64,000 nucleotides of DNA from Henckelia pumila (taxonomy: Eukaryota > Streptophyta > Magnoliopsida > Lamiales > Gesneriaceae), in assembly GCF_033568475.1 (NCBI RefSeq), contig NC_133123.1:128622930-128686929 (forward strand). The letters run 5' to 3'. The number at the start of each line of letters is the position of its first letter. The first letter of the stretch is position 1. The notes beneath the pieces are model-generated. The model did not search any database. It was not told the origin of the DNA and worked only from the letters and a program-made list of their open reading frames with translations. Position numbers and translations under genes: made by a program. Below, one piece after another: positions 12,454 through 23,826 of the stretch.

Positions 12454-14319
12454 TGTTGGATAACTGGCGTTCAGATCAATCACGATTGATACCCGGTGCA
12501 GCGGAAGTTTAAAAATTTTATCATGGAACGATTCCATGGTGTGGGTATCAACCATTCAACGATTAAATTATTGTGTGTGTAAAATTCAAATAACAATTAA
12601 TTAAATTTTACCTCCAATCTCGAAGCGAGATTAATGGACACCACACAGATTTCTCTGCGCTTCTTGTATCTCCCAGGAACTGATGAACTCCTTCAATCAG
12701 GTCCACGAATGGGGTTTAAATCCCTCTGACAGATTGCACTAGAAAATCTGTCAGAAGTTTTCTGCGAAGAGATTAAACGAATCTGATTCGTTATTCCTGA
12801 CTGCAATTAAAAATCACAGACCGGAAATTCTCTGACAGAGCAAGGAGGGGGCGGCCGAATTGTGAGAGAGAGAGGAGGCTAGGGTTTCGAATTCTGTCTC
12901 TCAAAATAATGACCTGTTGTGTCTAATTTCTGTACTGCAATAACTTATTTATAATGCAGGCCACTAACAGCTTAGGGCCCATTAGTCATAAGTTAAGGCC
13001 CGACAAGCAAAGCCCGCACGTTCAGAAATTAATATAAAATTCATCGTGACTCCGATTGATGAACCGATTTCACCAATGTGCACAGAAACCATTTCTGCAC
13101 ATTTTAAAGTCAAAATAAATTTTCCTGAATCCGAATTCAGTGGTTTCCAAAAATGTCCATCCCTATGTCATTTTAGGAAATCCTACTCCCTTACTCTTAT
13201 TTAAGAAGTCCAACTCCTTAGTTCATTAAATTTAACTCTTTAAATTTAACTATCTCAACGGGGATTAAAACTCCATTACACTGTGTGACCCTCAATGGTT
13301 CAGGGATACAGCTAGCCGTGGGCTCACAACTCCTTGTGACTCGGAACAACACTTTCCGACTTGCCCAACGAATCATGGTAAAGCGCCTAGCAACATCGCC
13401 CCATGATTCCCTAGGTATCACTGATAGTGCCTACAAGAACCAGTAGATTTTGGTTAGCGTACAGTACGGTCCCTTCATCCATATATCCCGATCGAATCAA
13501 CAACCATTGGTATATCGAGAGTCGCTCAAGATTCGATAACTATGCAATACATCTTGAAGATCAAATTAGTGACATCGCATGTGCTACTAAGAAACCATTT
13601 CTTAAATCACATCAAGTACTCTGGCCAGAGATTTGTCACACTAATATCTCCTCAGATCGCATAGGATATCCACACTCGCAAGTATGTGGTGAATCCTTGA
13701 CAACAATGCATTGACTCCTATATGTGTCGTAACTGTACCCAATCTCGACACCTGATGACCCCCATAGAGTCGGTAAACGAGTCAAAGCACAGCACTAGCA
13801 TATAGAGTCTCCATGATGTTTCAAGTCGTAAGGACTAATGGTGTACAACCAAAACCGCGGACTTTATCCACTCGATAAGTGATAACCACTTGGAAAGTCC
13901 GGATAGGGTAGTTCGATTATTCATCCTATGAATATCCATTTGCATGCTTCGAACATCTCCATGTTCCCTATCAATGAAACGTGGTACTCCGCATCGCAAA
14001 TGCTAGTCTCAAACTCGAGCGATCCTTATCCTTATTATCGGACGGCTCAATCGACTAGGAACGGTTTTAGAATATACAGTGACTATAAGATGTATTTCAT
14101 GATAGACATCCTCATGTTCTACCACATCTTACATACACTATAGTATATTCAAGGTCTTTATCAAAACAACAATAGTATATCACAATATAACAATATGAAG
14201 TAATATAAAGTCATTGCCATTAATAAAAGTGTAAATAATATTAAACAAAAGATTGTTTATACAAAGAGTCATCAAAGCCCATAGCCACACAGTTGGCTCA
14301 CTGGGCACCCACTCTTACA
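12454..14319 (-). mobile_element. Solo LTR of the copia-1 family inside gypsy-1 RNase H
   Basis: A 1866 bp LTR starts TGTTGGATAA at 12454 and ends ACTCTTACA at 14319. It is flanked by the 5 bp target duplication ATATT at 12449-12453 and 14320-14324. It is collinear with the copia-1 5' LTR but visibly more diverged in its first 500 bp, so it belongs to the same family but a different subfamily or age. Removing it together with one ATATT restores the RNase H frame precisely. The open frames at 13427 and 13928 are LTR sequence. Confidence 0.95.
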
Positions 14320-14323
14320 ATAT

Positions 14324-16000
14324 TTGTTTTCACAGTCAAAATTGAATATGAGACAGCGTAGATGTCTTGATTTGCTTAAAGATTTTGATTGTGAGATTAA
14401 ATACTATCCAGGAAAATCGAATGCAGCTGCGGATGCACTGAGTCAAAAGGTATGTTCTTTGTCTTTATCGACGATTGGTATATCCTATTTGATTGAAGAA
14501 TGTTGTCTTTCTGGATTAGTATTTGACACGAATGGTCCGCCTCTGCGACTTTATCAAATTCAAGTTGAACCAGAGTTACTTTTGAGAATTAAAGATGCTC
14601 AGAGACTTGATCAGAATGTGCAGAATTCGATTGAGAAAGTCCGATCAGGGCATATATCTGAATATCAGGTTCGAGATGATCTTTTATATGTTAACAATCG
14701 CCTTGTAGTGCCTGATATTTCTGATGTGAGACAACAACTACTGAAAGAGGCGCATTGTAGTAGTTATAGTATTCATCCTGGAGGTAGGAAGATGTACAAC
14801 GATTTGAAGACTCGATATTGGTGGAAACCAATGAAGTCCGATATCACTGATTTTGTGTCTCGATGTCTGAATTGCCAACAGGTGAAGGCTGAAAGGAAGA
14901 AACCGCCTGGTTTGTTACAGAGTTTATCAGTGTCGGAATGGAAATGTGATCATATTTCCATGGACTTCGTGACGAAGTTACCTCGATCTTCTAGAGGTTG
15001 TGATGCTATCTGGGTGATTATCGATAGATTGACGAAATCAGCGTGTTTTATACCTTATCGTATGACATATAGACACGATCAGATGGCAGAGCTTTATGTC
15101 CGAGAAGTTGTCAGATTGCATGGAGTGCCAAAGTCTATTGTATCAGATCATGATCCTCGATTTACGTCACACTTCTGGCACAGTTTACAAAGTGCTTTGA
15201 GTACTCAGTTACACTTGAGCACAGCCTATCATCCACAGACAGACGGACAGTCTGAGCGTACCATTCAGACATTAGAAGATATGTTGAGAGCTGTCGTGCT
15301 TGATTTTGGCACGAGTTGGCAAGATTCATTACCACTTTGTGAATTCTCGTACAACAACAGCTATCAATCGAGTATTAAAATGGCTCCGTTTGAAGCTTTA
15401 TATGGAAGAAAATGTCGATTACCTCTTTTCTGGGATGATATTTCTGAGATACCTGACATTGGACCTGACATGATTCGAGATATGACTGAACAAGTGAAGC
15501 TTATTCAAAAGAGAATGAAGACAGCTCAGGATAGACAAGCGAAGTATGCCAATATTCGACGTCGCCCTTTGTCTTTTGAACAGGGGGATCGTGTATTTTT
15601 GAAGATTTCTCCGTTCAGAGGTACTGTACGATTTGGCAAGCGAGGGAAGTTGTCTCCACGTTATATCGGTCTGTATGAAGTTCTTGAGAAAATAGGCAAT
15701 CTTGCCTATCGATTAGCTTTGCCTCCATCCTTGTCTGGAATACATGATGTCTTTCATGTATCAATGCTTCGAAAATATCTTGCTGATGAATCTCATGTGC
15801 TTCAATCTGATGAGGCTGAACTTGACGAAACTTTGAGTTATTTTGAGAAGACAATTCAGATTCTTGATCGTAAAGAAAAGCAACTTCGAACGAAGACTAT
15901 TCCGCTTGTGAAGGTTCAGTGGAGTCGTCATGGTATTGAAGAAGCAACTTGGGAGACGAAATCAGATATGAGGCAACGATTTCCAGAGTTGTTTCAATGA
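14324..16000 (+). CDS. gypsy-1 pol: RNase H end, integrase and chromodomain (3' part, split)
   Basis: The frame resumes with FSQSKLNMRQRR, the last part of RNase H including DFDCEIKYYPGKSN and ADALS. The integrase has the H-H-C-C zinc module (HCSSYSIHPG, CLNCQQ) and the D-D-E core: Asp in ISMDFVTKL, Asp in VSDHDPRF, Glu in GQSERTIQ. The GPY/F-like region follows. The last ~60 residues (ILDRKEKQLR...VKVQWSRHGIEEATWE) form a chromodomain. The frame is open throughout its 558 codons and stops at 16000, which suggests moderate age. Confidence 0.93.
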   Translation: MFSQSKLNMRQRRCLDLLKDFDCEIKYYPGKSNAAADALSQKVCSLSLSTIGISYLIEECCLSGLVFDTNGPPLRLYQIQVEPELLLRIKDAQRLDQNVQNSIEKVRSGHISEYQVRDDLLYVNNRLVVPDISDVRQQLLKEAHCSSYSIHPGGRKMYNDLKTRYWWKPMKSDITDFVSRCLNCQQVKAERKKPPGLLQSLSVSEWKCDHISMDFVTKLPRSSRGCDAIWVIIDRLTKSACFIPYRMTYRHDQMAELYVREVVRLHGVPKSIVSDHDPRFTSHFWHSLQSALSTQLHLSTAYHPQTDGQSERTIQTLEDMLRAVVLDFGTSWQDSLPLCEFSYNNSYQSSIKMAPFEALYGRKCRLPLFWDDISEIPDIGPDMIRDMTEQVKLIQKRMKTAQDRQAKYANIRRRPLSFEQGDRVFLKISPFRGTVRFGKRGKLSPRYIGLYEVLEKIGNLAYRLALPPSLSGIHDVFHVSMLRKYLADESHVLQSDEAELDETLSYFEKTIQILDRKEKQLRTKTIPLVKVQWSRHGIEEATWETKSDMRQRFPELFQ

Positions 16001-16102
16001 TGTGAGTTCTCCTTTAGTTTTTTTTTTTGTTATCTGATATATCTTATGTGCTGTTCGTACTTGAGATTTCGAGGATGAAATCGTGTCTTAGTGGGGGAGA
16101 AT
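16001..16102 (+). promoter_or_regulatory. gypsy-1 3' untranslated segment with polypurine tract
   Basis: About 100 bp separate the stop codon from the 3' LTR. The last bases, AGTGGGGGAGAAT at 16090-16102, are a canonical polypurine tract and abut the LTR start TGTAACGCCC. Confidence 0.85.
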
Positions 16103-18370
16103 TGTAACGCCCGGATTTATTTAATTTTAATCCGAGAATATTTAATTTGGAAATATTTAGAGTTTTGATTTAAATTCTAATATTCTTAAATTATTTAGGA
16201 TTGAAATTGAAAGAAATGATAAGTTGAGGACTGAATTGAAAAGAAGCAGGAATTGGAGGACTAAAGTGCAAAATCCTAAATTTGGTGGACACTTGTTAAT
16301 TTTGAGCTTATTCACGTGTATAGCATCATGTTTCATCAGAATTTTCAGAGACAAGAACCGAGAGCAAGAACAAAGAAATTCCAAGTTTCATTCTTCATCT
16401 TCAAATTGCCGTATCTTTTGTTTCGGTTATCCGATTTCGATTCCAAAAGATGTTCTGGAATCCTTGCAAGAAGACCTTCGATTTGATGTAAGTTTTCTCT
16501 TAGTTCATTATGGATTATGAATTCAAAAATGGCAGAGATCAGATGTGGTTATGACTTGATGTTGTGGAGTTTTATTCCTTGATTATATTGAAGTTGGGTT
16601 GAAGAATGGTTGTTGGATCAGTTCTTATTCTTTCTCACCCACTAGTCGACTTATATGCTTGTTGATATGATGGGTTTGAGTTGATATGCAGCTGATAAAT
16701 GTGTATATATTGTGAGCTTTGATATAGTTGGGTTTCGGATTGCCGAATTATACCGATATGCCGTCGAACTTTTGATTTGAAGTTGTTTTGCTTGTTTATA
16801 TGTGAGCTGCTATTGACATGGATTGGAGTTGATATTTCATTGGCAATTATGTTGTGTTTTCAGTTTGTAAACAAGGGACATCGAGCTCGAGAACGTTAAC
16901 TTCGAATCGGTAGAAGAAAGATCAATGTTTGAAGCTATTCTATAATGGAGTTTAAATGGTTCTAAGTGCAGATTTTGATACAAGTCTTGTGATTGTGTTG
17001 TTCAGATTTGGAGAGCTTGAACTCACCTTGGAATAATATTTGAAAGGTAAAAGTGGACTACTATTTTGAATGGGATTATAACTCGAGATGGTTTGTATCG
17101 AGTTCCCTAAATCACATACTTATTTGATTACTTGCTTTTATATGCTTTTCTATGAATGGTGGAATGAGTCTTGATGTTAATGAATGCTATTTTGTTGATA
17201 TATGATGCATTCATCTTGTAAGACTTGTTCTTTGATTTCGAAATGAACGGAAACGTTCGATTAGACGATTTGAGGAAGTATATATGTATGGCCTGAGTGG
17301 TTGACTTAGCCTAGCGTTTGATTTACATATATAGTGGCTTCAAAGTCTAGAGAAGCAAGATAAGTAGCCCCACCTCGATCGGGAGAGTCGGTGGTTAGTT
17401 ATGATATCTTCTTCTCGGGATCCCAAACGATGAATTAGAGAACCTTGTTTTAAAACATGCATTGTAGTTACTTTTATATATGAATTTGATATATGATTTG
17501 CTATGCATGTTTAGTTGCTTTTAATGGGAAATATATTTCTCACCGGAGTTATCCGGCTATTGTTGTGTTGTATGTGTCATGGCAATAGGCGGGAGTGGAA
17601 CAGGGCTAAACCGATCTTGAAGAACAAGGGATGAGAGAATAGCGTGATGATCCGAGTTTAGATAGTTGTGAGCTGTCAATGTTGTGTTGATTCAAAGACA
17701 TGAATATGTTGTAGTTACATATGCCAAGACTTATTGGCTATGAGGTTGTTGTCTTAATAATGTACACAAGATATGAGATGATGTATATTACTTTTTAGGA
17801 CTTGACTTGATATTGTATACAATGTTCCATGTTTGATATATGAGCCTATTATGTTGATTTTAAGGCTTTGAGATGATCTATTTCTATCAACTTATATCAT
17901 GTTAGAATGCATGTAAGCTTATGATTTTGTATAGGCTATGTATGAGTTGATGTTAGATGAGAAATGAATGAAAGAACTTGAGTTGTCAGCAAAATGATCT
18001 GTGTTTTTTTTTTCTGCTGGACAGATGCCCGCTCGATCGGGTGATTCCTACCGATCGAGCGAGGCCTTCATATTTGAGGCAGAGAAATGAGCAAATTTGG
18101 CTCACTCGATCGGTGAAAATTGACCGATCGAACGAGGCCAAAACATGTCCAGCCCGAGAATTTGAGTTCCAGGGCTCGCTCGATCGGTTAACAAAACTTG
18201 TCCAACCCGAGAATTTGAGTTCCAGGGCTCGCTCGATCGGTAGCTTTTAACCGATCGAGCGAGGTGCTACCCTTTTAAATTTTTTTTTTATTTTATTTAG
18301 TCTTTGATTCTTTGACTATTATTTATGATAATTTGTTTAATGAGAGATTAGAACTCGGGTCGTCACAACA
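16103..18370 (+). repeat. gypsy-1 3' LTR
   Basis: The LTR starts TGTAACGCCCGG after the purine tract and ends near GGTCGTCACAACA at 18370, about 2.27 kb. The exact 3' end could be 18367 or 18370, since both end in CA. Directly beyond it, sequence changes to an inverted copy of the first ~480 bp of the same LTR. It carries a palindromic array at 18031-18264 and shares short blocks with the LTR at 60418-62453 (see findings). The 98-codon open frame at 16224 is LTR sequence. Confidence 0.85.
18031..18264. repeat. Array of CTCGATCGG/CCGATCGAG palindromes in gypsy-1 LTR
   Basis: At least three hairpin-capable units occur: GCTCGATCGG with CCGATCGAGC at 18031-18060 (10 bp loop), CTCGATCGGT with ACCGATCGAACGAG at 18103-18136, and a longer one at 18229-18264. 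A ~41 bp segment beginning TCCAGCCCGAGAATTTGAG is tandemly duplicated (18148-18188 and 18201-18241), leaving one half-palindrome without its partner. The array lies about 110-340 bp before the LTR end. Confidence 0.85.
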
Positions 18371-18853
18371 GGACAAAGAATACGAGCTCAACAACATCAA
18401 GTCATAACCACATCTGATCTCTGCCATTTTCGAATTCATAATCCATAATGAACTAAGAGAAAACTTACATCAAATCTAAGGTCTTCTTGCAAGGATTCCA
18501 GAACATCTTTTGGAATCGAAATCGGATAACCGGAACAAAAGATACGGCAATTTGAAGATGAAGAATGAAACTTGGAATTTCTTTGTTCTTGCTCTCGGTT
18601 CTTGTCTCTGAAAATTCTGATGAAACATGATGGTATACACGTGAATAAGCAAAAAATTAACAAGTGTCCACCAAATTCAGGATTTTGCACTTTAGTCCTC
18701 CAATTCCTGCTTCTTTTCAATTAAGTCTTCAACTTATCGTTTCTTTCAATTTCAATCCTAAATAATTTAAGAATATTAGAATTTAAATCAAAATTCTAAA
18801 TATTTCCAAATTAAATATTCTCGGATTAAAATTAAATAAATCCGGGCGTTACA
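18371..18853 (-). repeat. Antisense stump of a second gypsy-1-family LTR
   Basis: The reverse complement of this segment matches 16103-16583 with few differences, and it ends at 18853 with the LTR terminus TGTAACGCCC on the minus strand. It starts abruptly at the end of the gypsy-1 3' LTR. The simplest reading is that gypsy-1 inserted into this older LTR; the other half and second target duplication (expected GGACA) would lie beyond the missing 5' LTR. The 94-codon open frame at 18720-18436 mirrors the one at 16224 and is not a gene. Confidence 0.9.
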
Positions 18854-19440
18854 TTTTATGCTATTTTTTTAAAAAAAATAAGGTCTAACATGTTATTAAT
18901 TTTTATATAAGATATTTTTTGCTTATTTGATTTTTCACAAGGGGTGTTGATGGAATTAGCTCAATTATTGAATATCTAAACACGTGTCGATCAAATTTTA
19001 TACCTAAAATTTTATTTTTTATCAGATTTAAACAAGTTAGTGCTCAAATAACATATATTATTACCATATTTTCAATTTTTTTGTACCGATCTTCACTAGG
19101 GAAAAAAAACTATGTAAGCTCAAGGAATGCAGAAATATTTTTGTGTAGATCAAAGAATGCAAATATATATATATATATTTTTGGATAAAGACTGAATTTA
19201 AAATTTTGCTTAGATTTGGAGGACTAGAGCAAATTTATCAAAAATTGTTATCATCATAATTTAAAACAAGGACAAATTATTTTAAAATCCCCAAACCCAA
19301 ACATTTCTTTCTCTTAACTCCCTATACTCAAGTTTCTTTGTTTCAACTTCCTAGTGGTCCCCAAATTTGTCTTAAAAAGTGTTTAGTATTTAATCCTTTG
19401 TACGTGGCATTGTTTACCTATCGAACCAGTTCAGACAAAG
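18854..19440. other. AT-rich intergenic sequence
   Basis: No gene, RNA or clear repeat is visible. The sequence is AT-rich with homopolymer runs and a short (TA) run near 19160. It separates the gypsy LTR stump from the pararetroviral block. Confidence 0.5.
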
Positions 19441-19932
19441 CAGAACTATCGGTTACGCAAGGTTTCAAGCCGATATACTCTGGATTAGGGTCCAACATAC
19501 TTCCGTAAGATAAATTAAAATCAAAACCTCTTTGACCATAGTGTCGTTGGGTCATACCTGCCGAGTTTTACGAAGTGCTCCTCATACTCCAACCACGCAG
19601 TCGCAACAGATGGTTTCTGCACAAGCTCCTTCAACGACACCCAACACAGCCTTAATTCGTTTTCTACCTTAAGACGTATGGTATATGAATTTAATTATAA
19701 AATATGAGCATGAAAGAACAAGAGACTTTAGAAAAGTTGTTCAAACATTATATTATTACATAAATCAACTCCTTTGAAGAGGAGAAGACAACTTGTTTAG
19801 CTACTCATAGTAGCCTTGTTCTTGAAATACATAAAAAGAAAATTTAATACAATAGAGAGAGAAATATTACAATAATTTATTTGTAAGAAAACTGAAGGGA
19901 ATGATCGATGTCTTCAGCTTCCTTGAACGCTT

Positions 19933-19942
19933 GTATTTATAG
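19933..19942 (-). promoter_or_regulatory. TATA box of the putative pregenomic RNA promoter
   Basis: The minus strand reads CTATAAATAC about 135 bp after the end of the transactivator-like frame, the position of the full-length transcript promoter in caulimovirids. The following ~480 bp to the left edge would correspond to the RNA leader. Confidence 0.6.
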
Positions 19943-20077
19943 CTGAGGTTCCACTCGTTTCACCGAGAAACTTCAGGGAATCTTACAGTTGTTTTGTCTT
20001 GTCCTTATATGACATTATTAATTGCATCTTTAGCTAATGCATGAGTCACCTGTTATCCACCTTGTCCTGTTATGCCA

Positions 20078-21505
20078 TTATTGATGGCATCGTTTGTTTG
20101 TGGAGGAGTCACATGTCGTCCTTTTTCTTTTGGATCTATCCTCCTCACATGCCTTCTTTATTATTGTCGGGGCATCTTCTTCTTTTGTAGTGGTCCCCTG
20201 AAAAAACGCATCTTTGGTGGTCCCTGTCCACCTTTGCTTGTCTCGGAAAATTCTTTTCGATCCGTTCGGGGTCTGAAGGTTTTTCCGAATTTCTGGCTCC
20301 TTATAGTTTGGACACTCTGGGCAGATATTCTCTGACCATCTTCCGATATGAGCCATGTTATAAAATTTTCGGCGAGTCTCTTTACTCCCCGGTAGCTTGT
20401 TGTTCCACAAAAAGTTCCTCTTTTTTTCGAAGAGTTCTTCCGCAAAAGCCGTAGTTTTTCCTGTCATTGTGTTTAACAGGAATGATCCGTTCATAGAATT
20501 CTGATAAAATTTGAACGAAAACTTGACCTTGTCCATCTCGGTGAGACAAACCCAAATACCCCATGCCCTTCTGGTTGAAATTTCATTTTTTCCAAAAGTG
20601 GACACTAATGGTATTTCTTCAGATATAGGATCCTTGATGAATCTTTGATTATTCATGTCAGGTCTCCTTAGCTTGATGAAATGAAAGGGCTCGTGTGATC
20701 CTTTCCCTGTTGGTTCTGGAGCTGCACTAAAGAATTATAATTCGAGCACATCTCCTCTGGACAAATGGTCGTTATTTGCCCATGTTTCTTGGACTGCTTC
20801 CTGAATCCATTTTGGTAGTTGTGATATCTCCTGGAAGCTTGGTAAAGTTGTATAAACTGAGGCTAAAGCCCAAAATTCATACCATAGCTTTACATCCTTA
20901 GGGTTGACATTATATTTTAGCCAAATCCTTGGATATATCCCTGCAACATCAACCCTGCAAGTGTTAGGGTTAATTTCACTTCTTGTACTTAATTTCTCTC
21001 ACCTCTGTTGATAAACCTGAAATGGAAAAATGATAGTTGGGTTAGTATCAATCTTAGATTTGCCCTTGTCTGTGTTGGGCCTAAGATTGATCTCTTCCTC
21101 TTTTACCCCAGAGGCGGAGGGTTGACTTGATGAGTTATCCTCATCAATTGTTGCTTCATCCAGATCATCAAAGGCTGATGATAGATTAGCACTTGTTTCT
21201 TGAGTTTTAGATTCCTCAATATCTTGTTTCACAACCGGTGGTTGTATTTCTTGTTCTTGTAAAACCAATGGTTTTAGCATATCTTGTTTATAAGAAACCA
21301 ATGGTTTCTCTATAGCCTTCACAATTGGCCCTTGAATAGCAGCCCATAATTGGGTTTGAGCTTGCATACATCCTGTAATTCGATTAGATACTTTGATCCG
21401 ATTAGCTTGTTGTAATCTGCCGGCCATTTCAGCATTAATGGCTAACTGGTTGAACTCGTTTTGAAGCAACCCAAGGTGTTCCCTGAGATGCCTCTGCATT
21501 TTCAT
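20078..21505 (-). pseudogene. Endogenous pararetrovirus transactivator/viroplasmin-like ORF, broken
   Basis: This last ORF of the block begins near ATG 21505, just after the polymerase stop at 21519. Its first part (to 20999) is rich in Leu, Gln and Glu heptads, then acidic and Ser-rich. The second part (20656-20078) follows after further in-frame sequence interrupted by a TAA near 20737, and includes a conserved aromatic core and a C-P-E-C pair. Position and composition match the caulimovirid transactivator/inclusion-body protein; no catalytic motif supports this independently. It is fragmented by at least two stops or shifts. Confidence 0.6.
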
Positions 21506-21518
21506 GATGGAATCCACG

Positions 21519-23549
21519 TCACTTCCTTTCTTCTCTTGTTAAGAAATCTGCAAGAATATTTTCATGAGATTTAATAATAATAATAATATCAAAAATATAA
21601 TTTTGACATAATACTTGTCATCTTAATAACCTAGCTTTCTCAGGTTTATATTCAATCTTATTTCTTAGGAAAGCTTTTACCTGGGTGTTATCAACCTTCA
21701 GCGTGAATTTTTTAGCAAGTAAAAATAATGGCCATTTTTCGAAAGCCCTTTTAACTGCATAAAATTCCTTCTTGTTGATATGCCATCTGATGGCCTCAGA
21801 TTCTGAAAAAAGATCACTACAATATCTGCATGGTATTTCTCCATCCGGGGTGATCTTGGTAAGGACTGCTGCCCACCATTCGTCACTGGCATCCGTAAAT
21901 AACACCAGATTGTCTTCATCTACGGATATAGCCATTTTTGGGAGATTCTTACATATCTCCTTTAATTGGTTTACCCCTTTAGTATGATCATCGATCCATA
22001 TAAATCTGGCATCCTTTTTTAACAAAGGACTGAACACCTTTCTGTATATTGCTATGTTGTTTATGAACATTCCTGCAAAATTAACTACTCCTAGAAAACT
22101 CTGGAGTTGTTTTACATCTTTGAGTTTATCTGGAAAATTTTTACCTTTTTCATAATATGGGGTTGTAGAATTATTCCAGTTTCATCAATCTCTATACCAA
22201 GGAATTCAATTTTCCTTGTTGCTATGACTGCTTTCTTTTCAGATAAAACCAGTCCTTCTTGTTTACAAATTTTAGAGAAAATCTCTAAGTATTTAACATG
22301 TTCGTCGATGTTTTTTGATGCTATAAGAATATCATCAATATAAACAAATATAAAGTTGAAATAATCTTTAAAAAGATTATCCATCTTCCTTTGAAATATT
22401 TGGGGTGCATTGTCCAATTCCATAGGCATAACTTCCCAAATATAGTGTTTTTGTGGAGTAGAGAAGGCTGTGAATTTCTTACTGCCTTCTTCCATTCGAA
22501 TCTGGTAAAATTCAGACTTACAATCAAATTTTGAGAACACTCTAGCATTTCGTACACAGCTAATTAGGTGTTCCCTACCGGGTATGAAGTACCCATCAAA
22601 CTCTAAGATTTTATTAATACCTTGGTAGTTAATAACTAACCTGGGTTTCCCTCTTTTTATTTCACCATGATTTCTGACAAGAAAACCTGAGCTGCTATAT
22701 GGTTAAATTTCTTCTTTGATTAGACCAAAGTCCAAATATTTCTTGATAATCATTCTCATATCCCTTTAATCTATTATGTTCATCGGAATAGACTTATATC
22801 TGACAAATTCATACTCTTTGCCTTCCTTTAGAGTAAGGTTGGCTTTGAGTTGATTTCTATCCCACCATGCCAAAGGATGCTCGTTATAACTTTCTTTGAG
22901 CCTCTTTTTTACATCTTCAAGGGATACCTTATTTTCTAACTCTTTATCTATGTGATTTAGAGTTACCTTGAGAAGCTCCATATCCTCTGTTTGGAGTTCT
23001 TGTTTTGTTTTTATTTTCAACATGGTTTCTCCAAACCTTCTTGGATCTTTCATTTTTGGGTGAAAAAGTTCTCCTTTATCACCACGCTGGCTGCGAAATA
23101 TTATCGGCAATTGTCGATAAAAAGCAACCTTGAGTCTTTGAACGATAATTTTATGATCACAAATTGTAGTGAACATAAGTCTTCTTGACTCATTGTCTTG
23201 TGTGTACTTCTTAAACATTTGTAAGAAGTTATTTCCTAACAGGATATCAGCTCCTGTATCATGGAAATAGATTGGTGGTGTCTTTACCTTGTACCAAGGT
23301 GTTTAATTGACCTGCTCCTCCCACAAGAATTTCTGCTTGTTTTATTCCTTTGCAAAGAATTAAAATTCTTCGAGAGAAATCTCGTCCAACAATTTTTGGC
23401 AAGTCCTCTTCACATTCTTCAGGAAAGACTCCTCTTTTTGTTGTACAAATTCCTGCTCCCGAGTCAATATAAGCTGCAAAGTATTCAACCTTATATTGTT
23501 CGTATAACATCCCAATTGGAATGTAGATGGAGAAAGGACTTGTTGTCAT
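21519..23549 (-). pseudogene. Endogenous pararetrovirus polymerase (protease, RT, RNase H), broken
   Basis: The frame starts at ATG 23549, one base after the stop of the preceding small ORF. The aspartic protease active site D-S-G-A-G is near 23460. RT motifs follow, with the catalytic Y-I-D-D-I-L box near 22340. RNase H shows the FTDASD Asp near 21900, the KKEFYAV Glu and the KVDNTQ Asp, and ends at a TGA at 21521-21519. Stops at 22768-22766 and 22705-22703 and a shift near 22110-22130 break it. No integrase follows, which separates it from LTR retrotransposons. Confidence 0.88.
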
Positions 23550-23550
23550 T

Positions 23551-23814
23551 TTACTTAAAGAGATTACTAAATGGTCCTGCCATTTTTAGTAAACTGCTTT
23601 GTAATTCAGTAATCCGATTAAGACTATTTAGCCTTAATACTTCTAAGGCATCAGTAGGTAGAGTATTGTTACTCTTTTCTACTTCTTCAATACATTTTAG
23701 TAAATCATGCTCATGATTTACTAATCTCAAAAGTTGCTTCTTTTTCTGTTTGTGAACAGAGTTCTCGAATTTGATTAAGGCATTGTCCCTTATCCAATTA
23801 TCTTGGTTTTTCAT
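23551..23814 (-). pseudogene. Small charged ORF before the pararetroviral polymerase
   Basis: An 87-codon frame, rich in Lys, Glu and Leu with heptad spacing, ends one base before the polymerase ATG. Its position and coiled-coil look recall the small virion-associated proteins of caulimovirids, but the sequence is too short and divergent for a firm call. It could also be the C-terminal part of the preceding movement-protein ORF separated by a stop. Confidence 0.45.
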
Positions 23815-23826
23815 CTTGTAGAATTC

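Larger units (their letters stand above)
9739..18370 (+). mobile_element. Ty3/gypsy chromovirus (gypsy-1), 5' end lost to nesting
   Basis: Once the solo LTR is removed, gag, protease, RT, RNase H, integrase and a C-terminal chromodomain form one reading frame from 9741 to 16000, broken only by three nonsense codons. A purine tract (GTGGGGGAGAAT) precedes the 3' LTR at 16103. The upstream gag start and 5' LTR lie left of the copia-1 insertion, outside the window. Long LTRs, two zinc knuckles and a chromodomain fit the Tekay/Del type of chromovirus; this clade call is by general resemblance. Confidence 0.92.

Noticed and set aside
18031..18264. Regularly spaced palindromes resembling a CRISPR array
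   Set aside because: Spacing is irregular, spacers are duplicated, and the context is a plant retrotransposon LTR.
16224..18720. Two ~95 codon near-identical proteins on opposite strands (16224-16520 and 18720-18436)
   Set aside because: They are translations of the same LTR segment in inverted copies, and they contain no domain.
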